This document shows, one piece after another, positions 51,601 through 60,041 of a stretch of 64,000 bases of DNA (its first letter is position 1; every line of letters begins with the position of its first letter). The stretch spans positions 6,915,803 to 6,979,802 of the forward strand of contig JAKTNV010000024.1 of NCBI GenBank assembly GCA_022747635.1. The letters run 5' to 3'. The notes below the pieces were generated by a model that had not been told where the DNA came from, did no database searches, and saw only the letters and a program-made list of their open reading frames with translations. Source of the stretch: Hetaerina americana (taxonomy: Eukaryota > Arthropoda > Insecta > Odonata > Calopterygidae). The position numbers and the translations under genes are program-made.

Positions 51601-52353
51601 TGCGTCGTGTTTAAAATGAAAAATATTCTTAAAAAGCGACCAGTCGGCACGGCTGATACGCCAGTTTTCTGGAGGTCTGAAGGTGTTTGGCGAACGATCT
51701 ACTTTCTCGAGTAGAAGAGGAAAGTGGTCACTCCCACAGAGATCGTTGTGGACGTTCATCTTCAGCTTCGGGGCTAGGCTTCTCGAGCATATGGCAAGAT
51801 CTATTGCTGAAAATTCCCGATTGAAGCTGTTGAAGCGAGTTTTTTCCCCGCTATTTAATAAAAACAAATTAAAATCCTCAATAAAATTCGATAAAATTCG
51901 CCCTCTCCTATTGCTTGGGGTGGATGGGCCTCCCCATAGTGGGTCATGGGCATTAAAATCGCCCATCAAAATAAATGGCCGAGGTAGCTGACGGACAAGG
52001 GCTTCCAAGTTAAAACGAGTTACCGGTGCACCCTCCGGCAGATAGACGTTGCATAACGTCATCGTCTCTGGGGTGTGCACTGTGACAGCCACTGCCTGGA
52101 ATGGGGTGTTCAGTTGGACTCGGGAGGTGTAAAGGGCCTCGCGAATGGCAACTGCCACTCCTCCTTGGGCGCGTTGACCACTCGTGTCGTCCAGTCTAAA
52201 AACAGTGCACCCCTTTAAAACACCCTTGTCTGTCGCTTTAAAATGCGTCTCTTGCAGACAGATGCAAGAGGGATCAAAAGCGTCCATTAAAACGGCCAGC
52301 TCCTCCTTGTGCCGATAAAAACCGTTGCAGTTCCACTGCAGTAAAAAGGCCAT
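48652..52353 (-). CDS. I-clade LINE ORF2 polyprotein: endonuclease, reverse transcriptase, RNase H
   Basis: 1233 residues, intact. The N-terminal APE-type endonuclease (about 1-215) nicks the target. It shows QWNCNG (N8/N10), QETHF (E35), MGDFNAHD (D132, N134), D185 and GSDH (D209, H210). The RT (about 490-760) copies element RNA at the nick. It shows FFDLEKAYD (motif A, D581), NGVPQGSVLS and the catalytic box FVDD (669-672). RNase H (about 965-1085) has the full D969, E1003, D1026, D1079 set, in YTDGS, TAELSA, CSDSS and GNEKAD. A CCHC finger follows (C1174, C1177, H1185, C1190). The start ATG at 52353 opens with MAFLLQWNCNG, the usual ORF2 beginning. It lies 80 bp beyond the ORF1 stop in another frame. 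Antisense frames are shadows. Confidence 0.95.
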   Translation of the reverse strand: MAFLLQWNCNGFYRHKEELAVLMDAFDPSCICLQETHFKATDKGVLKGCTVFRLDDTSGQRAQGGVAVAIREALYTSRVQLNTPFQAVAVTVHTPETMTLCNVYLPEGAPVTRFNLEALVRQLPRPFILMGDFNAHDPLWGGPSTPSNRRGRILSNFIEDFNLFLLNSGEKTRFNSFNREFSAIDLAICSRSLAPKLKMNVHNDLCGSDHFPLLLEKVDRSPNTFRPPENWRISRADWSLFKNIFHFKHDASLDALQNVETLTSTLVAAATESVPRTSGTLHRAPVPWWNEDCDRAIRTRKKALNIFKKYPTATNLAAYRHLRARARKAVKQAKRASWIEYVATINQRTPLAQVWEKVKKISGSKGSFVISPLLVAGRVVTSPPEISDTFAQQFAASSSDELYDANFANFKRQCERVPLNFGEAGNPAAYNEPFSPWELESSIMDSHNTSPGMDQIHNAFLRNIPKSALGEVLNTLNQLWIEGSFPNSWRESLVIPVPKQGKNKSDPNSYRPISLTSCLCKVMERMVNRRLVWCLERQHLLSDAQCGFRRERSTTDHLVRTDNFIQEAFLLRQHVVAVFFDLEKAYDSVWRRKILNTLHKWGFKGNMAIFIKKILTNRLFRVRTGNHLSRSYTQENGVPQGSVLSVTLFAIAINDVTECINAPVMASLFVDDLAIFCRSTRLAYASRQAQVTLNKLGEWSRRNGFRFSTEKTKCVHFHRLRGQHTPPTLCLLGRNLPFVESIRFLGMILDEKLNWREHIRVLRERCRQTLNILRFLTHSKWGADRSTMLLLYRGLVRSKLDYGSIIYSSGRESYLKPLTCVHNAEIRLATGAFRTSPVPSLLADAGEPSLATRRLILMGNYACKVLSVTKHPCFNILFKPRFLDIFNRRRRATRPLAVRFTDFIQALNITLPQVLPVGYAKHPPWLTPKPDMKSLPHAHCKAFTTESEYQGLFNAFLGSHPDFVPVYTDGSKSASACAYAVVSRYHGVVREKLNTLCGIFTAELSAIRTALKQLNENNGSFLICSDSSSALKSISVFSSMHPIVQEIHHSLLSLQRKGTRVSFMWIPGHVGIPGNEKADKAAKEALDQNESDHCLVPVEDIKAALRHNVLNQWKEAWRSLINNKLREIKPVVSAWPSSIRKNRREEVTITRLRIGHSALTHSYLFTEGKVQPRCNECDLPLTMKHILTQCQKYKRAREKFHVMGDLDQILGDDPNSLSKVLLFLKETGLMRKL

Positions 52354-52433
52354 TAAAATTAATTATAATTAAAATAAATAAATAGATAAATAAATGTGTT
52401 TTAAAATTTGGGAGATGACCGGTTTTTAAGAAA

Positions 52434-53762
52434 TCATCGCTTAAAGCGATGTTTCCTCCTCCACTCAGTTGCCAGGACCTCCGTATCCGAGATACTCTGG
52501 TCCTCCAGAACCTCCGGCCTCCCTGGTTTTGCGGGAGGTGTAGGGGAAGGTGTCTTCTCACGCCGTATCGTCGTGTTCCCCTTGGTGGTTTTTGGTGGTG
52601 GGCTCATCTTCGAAGGGCCCACCGGAGTAGGTGGCGCATTGTCCACCTTACTCTTTGTCTCTTTGGTGCTCTTCTGTTTTTTGCTTCGCGTGTCCAAAGC
52701 GGTGACTTGAGGGGCGTCAGTTTGCGTGGCGATGGTGCACTTTGGCAATGGGATAGACGCGACGGAAGCAAAGGACCGGGAGAACGTCGGGGCGACGAGT
52801 GCCCTGTACTTTCTCCTCGCTTCCAAATACGGTATCTTTTCCAGCGTCTTTATCTCCATGATCTTTCTTTCCTCTTTCATCTTTGGACAATCACGGGAGT
52901 ACACTGGATGTGTACCCTCGCAATTGACGCAAAGAGCTTCCGAGGAGCACTCTCTATCCTCGTGCGCGTCCTTGCCACAGCGCGGGCAGGTTGCCTTGCC
53001 CTCGCAGCGCGACGCGACGTGGCCGAAACGTTGGCACTGAAAACAACGCACGGGATTAGGAATGAACGGCCTCACTGGGACCGATTCATATCCAATGAAT
53101 ACCTTGTCGGGCAGCCTATCACGTGCGAACGTCAAAATCACGGACGTGGTGTTAATGTTCTCGCCGTTGCGCCTTGTCGTTAGTCGACGACAATCCGTCA
53201 CTCCCTGAGAGAACATTTCTCTCTTGATTTCGTCGACGTCGACATAGAGGAGGTCGTAATGGCTGATGACTCCCCGACAAGTGTTGAGAGTGCGGTGCAC
53301 CTCCACTTTTACCGGAATATCATGGAGCATTCCCATTGCCAATAATTTTTCGCTTTGTTTTTCATTATTTGTCTCTATAAGCAGAGTACCGTCCCTTAGT
53401 TTCTTGACGCTCTTTGGGTCCCCAGGTACTATCTGCGACAAAACTCTCCGTATAAGGAAAGGAGAGACCTTTTTCAAGGTCTCACCTTCCTTAGCACATG
53501 ACATTATGAGGTACCGCTTGCAAGCACCTATGCATTGATCTCCCCCGCCCGAGTCCGGACGGGATCTTTTTGTTGGTGGAAAGGGTTTTTCCTCCATAAT
53601 AATTAATAATTCGTCCCTCGGCCTCCCCACCCACCACGGAGCCACACATTCGGGACGCCGCTCCGCCAAACCGGAGCGGTCGCCAGGGCTAACGCGAGGG
53701 ATATAGCGCTTCAGGAGTGGTTGTCTGTTTCGGGGTGGATCTTCGATACAAGGGCCCACCAA
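52434..53762 (-). CDS. I-clade LINE ORF1, gag-like zinc-knuckle protein
   Basis: Open for 442 residues from the ATG at 53762. The second Met, at 53597 (MEEKPFPPTKRSRPD), gives 387 residues and is the more natural start, because the preceding 55 residues read like translated 5' UTR. Three zinc knuckles lie at C240-C253 and C259-C272 (both CX2CX4HX4C) and C278-C292 (a variant, CX2CX3HX6C). A basic, Pro- and Lys-rich C-terminus follows. Such proteins bind element RNA, form ribonucleoprotein particles and help nuclear entry. Those roles come from knowledge of the family. It is immediately upstream of ORF2 and intact. Confidence 0.92.
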   Translation of the reverse strand: MVGPCIEDPPRNRQPLLKRYIPRVSPGDRSGLAERRPECVAPWWVGRPRDELLIIMEEKPFPPTKRSRPDSGGGDQCIGACKRYLIMSCAKEGETLKKVSPFLIRRVLSQIVPGDPKSVKKLRDGTLLIETNNEKQSEKLLAMGMLHDIPVKVEVHRTLNTCRGVISHYDLLYVDVDEIKREMFSQGVTDCRRLTTRRNGENINTTSVILTFARDRLPDKVFIGYESVPVRPFIPNPVRCFQCQRFGHVASRCEGKATCPRCGKDAHEDRECSSEALCVNCEGTHPVYSRDCPKMKEERKIMEIKTLEKIPYLEARRKYRALVAPTFSRSFASVASIPLPKCTIATQTDAPQVTALDTRSKKQKSTKETKSKVDNAPPTPVGPSKMSPPPKTTKGNTTIRREKTPSPTPPAKPGRPEVLEDQSISDTEVLATEWRRKHRFKR

Positions 53763-54024
53763 AACCCTTACATCTCCGACCTCCCTACGCAGACCCCCAC
53801 AACCTTGGCACTCGCCACCGGAGCGAAAACGCGACGGAAGCCGATTGACCGGGAGTGGCTAGCTCCCGGCCTCCCGTTTACACGAAATCCGGGGCCGAAG
53901 AGGGGTATCACTCCCCGGTCCATACAGGGCATCAGTAGTAATTAGATAATATGCACCTACCATGGGGTAACCCTAGGACATTATATTCATAAACACTATA
54001 CACACATCACCCAAAGGCTAATAA

Positions 54025-54335
54025 TATAGGCTTAAAATGAGTAGGAGAATGGAAAAAGGTGAAATGCACAAAAAGGAAAACAAACGAGAAAGGATTAGGC
54101 ATGGTGGGAGAAATTCCAAAGGAAGATGAAGACAGAGCGTTTTGGTTGGCGACGGGATGTTGAAGACTTGGATAGAGGAGAGAACGAAGGAAGGGGAAAT
54201 AAAAGGATAAGCCTGTTGGAAGGAATGAAGGTAGGATGGAAGTATGTGGAAGTGAAGAAGGGTTTATTGAAGTGTGAAGTTAGGTTGTCTTTAGGACGAG
54301 TGAATACACATAAGCATATGTCTATTTGCATCACA
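54025..54335 (+). mobile_element. LINE 3' fragment (RTE-like family), degenerate
   Basis: Plus-strand sequence follows the C-terminal coding of the 57.6 kb LINE: GGAGAATGGAAAAAGGTG, ATGGTGGGAGAAAT, GGCGACGGGATGTTGAAG and GGAATGAAGGTAGGATGG occur in the same order. Frames are broken and no 3' terminal GGTAGATTACC is preserved. It sits just upstream of the 5' end of the I element, which may have landed next to it. Confidence 0.65.
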
Positions 54336-54785
54336 CAATAATGGGCGAGTGTGCACGAGTGTTTTTGTAAATGAGCAGGCATCATGAACTGTTGCTCCAA
54401 AAAAATCTAGGTATTCATGTCCCGTTGATGGTGATTTTTTAATGAGATGGACTAATTAAATGGTGGAAGGCATTTGAATGAAGACCAATGAGATGATTGC
54501 CAATGAAATAGTGTATAACAAGTTGGAAAAAATGGAAGTAAATTTTATGTTTCAGGCATCTTGGTACGTGGACTGTCTTAAGTATAATTTCTCCTGATTA
54601 AGTTCAACTGCCTCGGTTTCTGAATATTTTAGATGCATATGAAGACAAAGTTTTCAACTTTTCATTACGTCCGAGAAATGGAACAAATGTTGTTGCCTCT
54701 TTTCCGAACGAATATTCGCATATGACTCCATTTTCGCCTTCATAACCTAATACGCGAATACAAACACAAGACCTTCATTTCCGCG
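54336..54785. other. Unassigned, no gene seen
   Basis: Spacer between a LINE relic and the 54.8 kb foldback. No coding or repeat end was recognised. Confidence 0.35.
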
Positions 54786-54927
54786 AAACGTGCTGTCGTA
54801 TGAATTCTATGGTCTCGGGCTCAACTTTGTGGAGGTTCATGTTCGTTTGAATGAAAATACTTTGTAACTTCCACACAATTTTTATTCGTACTACCGGTTC
54901 CAACGCATCGGCGTCATCATCAGGTAC

Positions 54928-55002
54928 TATGGTACCATCATCATGGTACGGCATCATCATGATACCATGGAACGGCATCATCAACGGTACGGCATCATCA
55001 TG
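54928..55002. repeat. Imperfect ~17-bp tandem repeat in foldback loop
   Basis: Three to four diverged units of the form GGCATCATCATGGTAC fill the loop between the inverted arms. The unit resembles the reverse complement of the GTAC-CTGATGATG junction of the hammerhead core, so it may have grown from that end by slippage. Confidence 0.75.
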
Positions 55003-55042
55003 GTACCTGATGATGACGCCGATGCGTTGAAACCGGTAGTAC
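55003..55042 (+). ncRNA. Hammerhead ribozyme-like motif (minimal, type I layout)
   Basis: In order: stem I strand GTAC (55003-55006), core CTGATGA (55007-55013), one extra T, stem II GACGC/GCGTT with loop CGAT (55015-55028), core GAAA (55029-55032), stem III CCGG (55033-55036), TA (55037-55038), and stem I strand GTAC (55039-55042). Cleavage would be expected after A55038. Stem III has no loop, so activity would need a dimer, as reported for minimal hammerheads of Penelope-like elements. The extra T at 55014 and the 4-bp stem I may weaken it. Activity is not shown. Confidence 0.6.
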
Positions 55043-55097
55043 GAATAAAAATTGTGTGGAAGTTACAAAGTATTTTCATTCAAACGTGCTGTCGTAT

Positions 55098-56204
55098 CTT
55101 TTGGGTTTTCTTTTAATTATTCATTAATTTTCGCCAAGTTAATCATTTTTCCAAAAATCATTTATAATTGCTTCACGAAAACCTTAATGACAGCGTTCGA
55201 TTTCAGTCAATCGATATCATACTAATATAATAATAATAATATGTATGCAACAATTTATATTCCAGCGTGAGCCACCATTTTATGCCAGGAGAAGAGTTTC
55301 GCTTACGACTAGACCCTTATGCGATTAATAATCAAAGTGTAAAACATAGGAACAGTAACCTGAGCTTCCGCTGCAATGGCGCGTGGCAAGGACATAATAG
55401 TAGCATACCGTTATTTTGTTCATTAACTGAAGAAAAAACGATATGTTCGTAGTAAGAATGACAGATAAAACTATGTTTTCTACAGCAGCAGTGTGAGGGA
55501 AGAGCGACTATCTCTGATCGGAGGTAAGCGTCTCCCATTTTGTGGGTGGTCTCAACTGACGATTTACCGGACCACAGCAAGAATCCGAAAAGAGTCCCTC
55601 GCATTGTAACCTAATTGCATACCATATGTTAAGGCCATCTAGCGATTCATGGCAGGAGGTAAGAGTATCAATGCAAGCACCAAATTAAAAAGGAAGAGGA
55701 AAGTGCTCATAATTGGGGCTGGATTTAGGAGTATTCGTCTTGTCATTTACATGCTCATTTTAATTTCTTGGTCCGATCCGTGGATATGATTTAGGTGGTT
55801 GACGAAACAGTTGATTAAAGCTCTCGCGATTAGCGTCTTCAGTAAAGTCAATTGTTTTTCTTCGATATTCCCCACCTCCGGTTTGTTAGCACCGTGATGA
55901 AACTTATCATCAAATCACGTAAGTTTTTGGAGAAATGGTTGGTCTATTGAAGCAGTAGTGGATCAAACATGGGCCATTACACCACTTCGGAGACCTTGCC
56001 ATGGTATAATACTTCTATTATTCGGTGTGTTAAAAATTATCTAACGCCCAAAACCGTAAATATTGCTTTCTAAAAACTATTATGCGTTACTGATTTAGCC
56101 ATGTTTCCATCCAATGCTGAACAATGTGTTCAGGAAAATGTTTTCGCTCCTCCACGTCAAAGTAGACCGTACGAGTACCATACAGTTTCAAAATTGAAGG
56201 TACT
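55098..56204. other. Unassigned, no gene seen
   Basis: No recognisable coding or RNA genes. Frames up to 90 residues lack domains. Confidence 0.35.
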
Positions 56205-56272
56205 CGGAGCCACCGATATTTGAACCCAGACCTCGGTTCAGCAGTCGACCTACCACTAAGTACCGTCCTATT
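56205..56272 (-). mobile_element. tRNA-like sequence, probable SINE head or tRNA pseudogene
   Basis: On the minus strand, GGACGGTACTTAGTGGTAGG provides an A-box-like region and GGTTCAAAT a B-box-like one, about 38 nt apart as in tRNAs. The acceptor arms do not pair well and no SINE body was recognised downstream. Confidence 0.35.
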
Positions 56273-57381
56273 AATTTCCATGAAAGTGAGTTCTCGTTTT
56301 CTTCCTAACCATGAACATTTTTCGCGTAGGCGCTGTCTTCACCGAATGGTGAGAAGGGAAGAATGGATAAAAAGAATGAATCGCGAAATTACGGCAGGGG
56401 TGCGGCAGGAAAGGGCAGACGGTTTTGGAGCGAGAATAAGCGGAGAAGATGAAATAGTTCGCCGTGAAGGAGGAGGAGAGAAACATTTCACGAGTCAAGT
56501 TTACGACGGTACCGTGAGGTGGGAGGGGAAGGCGGTGTCGCGCAGTCTGGGTGAGCGCGGCGACGCGAGAGCAGGAGGGACGGGAGGCGAAGGGATTCGA
56601 ACCAGGGCCGTTGAAAGATCGAATTTTTTCAGTCCAGTTCACGGGGCACGGCCGCGCTCTCTGCTTGCGTGGGCGTAACATTCACGTCCTCTCCCGCAGA
56701 GCGCCTTTGTCTCCAGTAAAGGTCGGCGGTGGTGAATGAGATTTACGTGACCCGGCCGTTTACAGTCGTTTCGCGCGGGGCAAGAAGCACTTGGGGGCCC
56801 ACGTGGGGCAATGGGGGAGCAGTTTCGCACCGCTTAACTTGCGGTAGGGCGGAGAAGAATATTCGGTCCAGGTCTCCTTTGGCAAACACGTTGGACCTCG
56901 AATCGCATTTACCGACGTCTCCATACGACCGCTTTTGCGAATTTTCCATTGTAAAACCATAAGTGAAGGGTCTTAAATTTAACGGCAACCTCAAATTCAG
57001 TTCACTAAAATTATTTTCAACAGTTTTCCATCCTTTCGGCCCAGATCTCGTATTCAGGTGGGGCTTCAAATTTAGGCTCTTGAAATGTTACCTGTTTTAC
57101 CTCTTTGTGTAATTTCATTTTTTTAAATTCGTTTTACTGAGACTAAGAAATAAGTTTTTCACTCATCATTATAAACGCTTTTGAGCCTTTTTTTCACACC
57201 CTGAGACAATACAGTTATCAATACATATAATACACGCATATCACTGATTCGGTCTATGCCTACCTCGACTTCTCTTGAGACGCTACATATGCCCCCAGGT
57301 CGCAAAACTACATGATATACGAATACACGAGAGAATTTTGGAGGGGAAGACAAAAGAAAAATAAAGACAATGTTTGCAATA
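56273..57381. other. GC-rich block then AT-rich DNA, no gene assigned
   Basis: 56300-56960 is GC- and CpG-rich with several overlapping frames (up to 152 residues) lacking recognisable domains. It might be a promoter or exon region. A B-box-like GGTTCGAATCC lies near 56594-56604 on the minus strand. Confidence 0.3.
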
Positions 57382-57437
57382 ATAACAAATGTTTAAGATT
57401 TGAAATATATCCTAGAAGATAAAAACGACGTACTATG
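57382..57437 (+). repeat. 56-bp inverted repeat, left arm
   Basis: Exact reverse complement of 59544-59599. It begins ATAACAAATG and ends GACGTACTATG, next to an (AT)n array. The two arms enclose AT arrays and the whole LINE RT copy. Confidence 0.95.
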
Positions 57438-57440
57438 TAT

Positions 57441-57500
57441 GTATATATATATATATATATATATTATGATGCATATATGATATATATTATGATACATATA

Positions 57501-57567
<67 letters not shown>
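57441..57567. repeat. (AT)n array
   Basis: AT dinucleotides interrupted by ATGATGCATATATG and ATGATACATATATG units near 57465-57510, then a pure run up to the LINE junction at about 57567. Confidence 0.95.
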
Positions 57568-57569
<2 letters not shown>

Positions 57570-59397
57570 TACAAAGATGGATGAGCGGCGAAAATGGAAG
57601 AATATAAATACAGAATTAGGCAAAATGAAGTACAAAGAATTGAGCAATAAATTGAGGCGGGCAACAAATAAAGCAAAAGAAGCATGGTGGAAGACGCAGT
57701 GCGAGGATATGGAAAGTCTGCAGAGGAAGGGTGAAATCGGTGCGCTGTACAGCAAAGTTAAATCGTTATCGGGAAGTAAGAAAGGAAGAGCTATGCTAAC
57801 AGTTAGAGATAAGGCGGGTAAGGTAATAGTTGACGCAGGAAAGATCAAAGAGAGATGGAAGGAGTATATAGAAGAACTGTATAGTAAAGAACTCAGACCA
57901 ACAAAGTTAGACATTGAAAAAGAAAATGACGTAGAGGAAGACAGCTTAGGTCCAGGCATACTAGACAATGAGATAGAAAGGGCATTAAGGGAGATGAAAC
58001 TAAATAAGGCCGTGGGGGTAGATAACATTCCCGTGGAACTTTTAAAATGCTTAGGAAAATGTGGGAGGAAGAGGCTATATGGGCTGATCCGTAGCATTTA
58101 TGAGGAGGGAATCTGGCCGGAAGACTTTGTGAGAGCAGTTTTAGTTCCGATTCCGAAAAAGGTAAAGGCCACGTCATGTGAGGACTATAGGACAATTAGT
58201 TTGATATCCCACGCAGCTAAAGTTGTTCTCAGGATCATAAACAAAAGGATAGAGAGTAGGGCAAATGATTACTTAGGGTATGATCAGTTTGGGTTTAGGA
58301 AGGGGAGAGGTACGCGTGATGCCATTGCAGTAATGAGATTATTAATCGAGAGGAATATAGAACACAACCAGGAGGTATTTGCCTGTTTCGTAGATTTCGA
58401 AAAAGCGTTTGATAGAGTGAATTGGGAAAAACTAATGAGTATATTGCAGAAAATAGGAATAGATTGGAGGGAAAGGAGGCTAATCCGCAACCTGTACATG
58501 TCTCAGACTGCTCAGGTGCGGGTGGGAAACGGGGAGTCAGGATGGGCAGTGTTAGGAAGGGGTGTAAGGCAGGGTTGCCCATTATCACCGTTGCTGTTCA
58601 ACCTGTATGCAGAGGAAATGATCAAAGAGGCATGGGAAGAACTCGAGGTAGGAATGAAAGTGGGCGGGGGATTCGTAAAATCAGTTAGGTTTGCTGATGA
58701 CCAAGCTTTAGTTTGTCAGTCAGCCAAGGGGCTGCAAGCATTGCTGAGTGAATTGGAAATTCAGTGCGACAGGTATGGGATGAGAATCAATATTAAGAAA
58801 ACAAAGGTTATGCGACTTTCTAGAAAGAAAAAGGGCAAGCTTAACATTAAAATAGGAGGGCAAAAACTAGAGCAGGTAGAACAGTTTACGTATCTCGGTA
58901 GTGTTTTGGACCAACACGGTCAAAGTAGTAGGGACGTAAGGAGAAGAATTGCGCTAGGCAAAGAGGCTTTCACAAGGAGGAGGGAGTTGATGACGGGGAC
59001 TTTGAGTAAGGATGTTAAGAAAAGACTCGTAAAAACTTTGATATGGAGCGTAGCTATGTACGGCGCGGAAACGTGGTCATTGAAGCAGGAGGATAGACGT
59101 AGATTTGTGGCTTCCGAAATGTGGGTGTGGAGAAGAATGGAGAAGGTGAAATGGACCGAGAAGGAAACAAAGGAGGGAGTACATGGTATGGTGGGCAAAG
59201 AAAGGGGTTTGTTGGGAGCAATCCTATGGAGGCAAGAAAATGGGATGAAGGGGGTTTTGCCTGGCAGTGGGATGTTGAAGACTGTAATGGAGGGGAGAAT
59301 ATTAGGCAAACTAGGAAAGGGCAGGAACAGGATAGGGATGTTGGACGGGATGAAGGGAGGAAGAAAGTACTCAGAGATGAAGAGGGGCCTGATATAG
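57565..59397 (+). pseudogene. LINE reverse transcriptase lacking the endonuclease
   Basis: 610 residues, uninterrupted. RT motifs: PIPKK ... CEDYRTISL (fingers, about 195-215), QFGFRKGRGTRDA (241-253), FVDFEKAFDRVNW (motif A, D277), GRGVRQGCPLSP (331-342), the catalytic box FADD (376-379) and TYLGSVL. The C-terminal tail YGAETWSLKQEDRR recurs in five truncated copies in this window. Full elements of this type begin with an APE endonuclease, which is missing: the ORF opens directly out of an AT array with an ATG formed there. It is therefore a 5'-truncated insertion, unlikely to move itself. The clade is uncertain; I favour RTE-like or a neighbour. Confidence 0.85.
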
Positions 59398-59492
59398 AGT
59401 AGGATGATGGATTTTGTGTTTTGTTAGGAGTAATAAAATATTTGTTTGGTAGTTATGTCCATCGAAAAAACTACCTTAACCGGTAGATTACC

Positions 59493-59493
<1 letters not shown>
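57568..59493 (+). mobile_element. 5'-truncated LINE inserted in an AT array (RTE-like family)
   Basis: The element runs from the AT array through the RT coding to a short 3' UTR ending ACCTTAACCGGTAGATTACC and an A-run (about 59494-59504), after which AT dinucleotides resume. The same 3' end occurs at 17457-17476. It is the longest member of a family with truncated copies at 17.0, 21.9, 54.0, 60.2 and 61.8 kb. Confidence 0.85.

Positions 59494-59497
<4 letters not shown>

Positions 59498-59543
<46 letters not shown>
59498..59543. repeat. (AT)n array after LINE tail
   Basis: A short A-run passes into pure AT dinucleotides between the LINE 3' end and the right arm of the 56-bp inverted repeat. 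Confidence 0.95.
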
Positions 59544-59545
<2 letters not shown>

Positions 59546-59599
59546 TAGTACGTCGTTTTTATCTTCTAGGATATATTTCAAATCTTAAACATTTGTTAT
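59544..59599 (-). repeat. 56-bp inverted repeat, right arm
   Basis: Exact reverse complement of 57382-57437. Identity is total over 56 bp although about 2.1 kb lies between the arms, so the duplication is recent or maintained by exchange. Confidence 0.95.
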
Positions 59600-59610
59600 A
59601 ATATTAATTA

Positions 59611-59684
59611 ATATAATAATTGTATATATATGTGTATATATATATGTATAAATATATATATAATTATATATATATGTATGTATA
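59611..59684. repeat. AT-rich low-complexity array
   Basis: Interrupted AT/ATGT repeats leading directly into the SINE head at about 59685. Confidence 0.85.
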
Positions 59685-59950
59685 GTGGGCCGCGGTAGTC
59701 CAGTGGGTAGAGCGTTGGACTGCTGACCGGAGGGTCCCGGGCAAGGCATTCTGGGCACCTGCAGCTCCACCCAAGCTAAAGTGATTTTTCGGGTACCAGG
59801 TCTTCCTGGGAGGCCATAACCGGCCCAGGGAAAGGAACTGGCCCCCTACCCTGATGTGTGAACTTTCACACGCCGTATAGGCCTTAGTACTGGGTGATCT
59901 CTACCATCACCTACTAAACCGACCTTCGGGTTGATTACTGTGTTTATGGT
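59685..59950 (+). mobile_element. tRNA-derived SINE (family A), B box deleted
   Basis: The head starts GGGCCGCGGTAGTCCAGTGG with a good A box. Where the 62.5 kb copy has CCCGGGTTCGATTCCCGGG, this copy has a single CCCGGG, so the B box was lost, probably by recombination between the two CCCGGG strings. The body follows (GGTACCAGGTCTTCCTGGG, GGGAAAGGAACTGGCCC, CACACGCCGTATAGG), ending GGTTGATTACTGTG. Without the B box it should be a poor Pol III template. Confidence 0.85.
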
Positions 59951-59956
59951 TTTTTT

Positions 59957-59971
59957 ATATATATGTATATA

Positions 59972-60041
<70 letters not shown>

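Larger units (their letters stand above)
48478..53945 (-). mobile_element. I-clade LINE, apparently complete
   Basis: Read on the minus strand: a 5' UTR (from about 53945), ORF1 (gag-like), an 80-bp spacer, ORF2 (endonuclease, RT, RNase H), then a 3' UTR containing an (AAAT)-rich tract and GACCTCAGCCGTC, ending in a TAC-repeat tail at about 48494-48478. All catalytic motifs are present and both ORFs are uninterrupted, so the copy is probably young and may be competent. An RNase H domain in ORF2 and gag-like zinc knuckles in ORF1 are characteristic of the I clade. The 5' boundary is approximate and no convincing target duplication was found. Confidence 0.9.
54786..55097. mobile_element. Foldback Penelope-like element with 16-bp direct repeats
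   Basis: Direct repeats AAACGTGCTGTCGTAT lie at 54786-54801 and 55082-55097. Inside, arms 54844-54927 and 55003-55086 are inverted and identical at 83 of 84 positions. Both carry a hammerhead-like core; the plus-strand one, in the right arm, is intact. The minus strand leaving the left arm encodes MNLHKVEPETIEFIRQH, shared with the 10.0 and 35.2 kb loci. Penelope-like elements are known to carry hammerhead motifs in their terminal repeats and to insert as inverted, truncated copies. The family name follows from that pattern, since no RT or GIY-YIG domain is present. Confidence 0.65.

Noticed and set aside
52449..53183. 244-residue plus-strand frame
   Set aside because: It lies antisense to ORF1 of the I element, has no domain, and exists because the ORF1 strand is GC-rich and open.
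54100..54400. 101-residue minus-strand frame
   Set aside because: It is antisense to the LINE fragment at 54025-54335.
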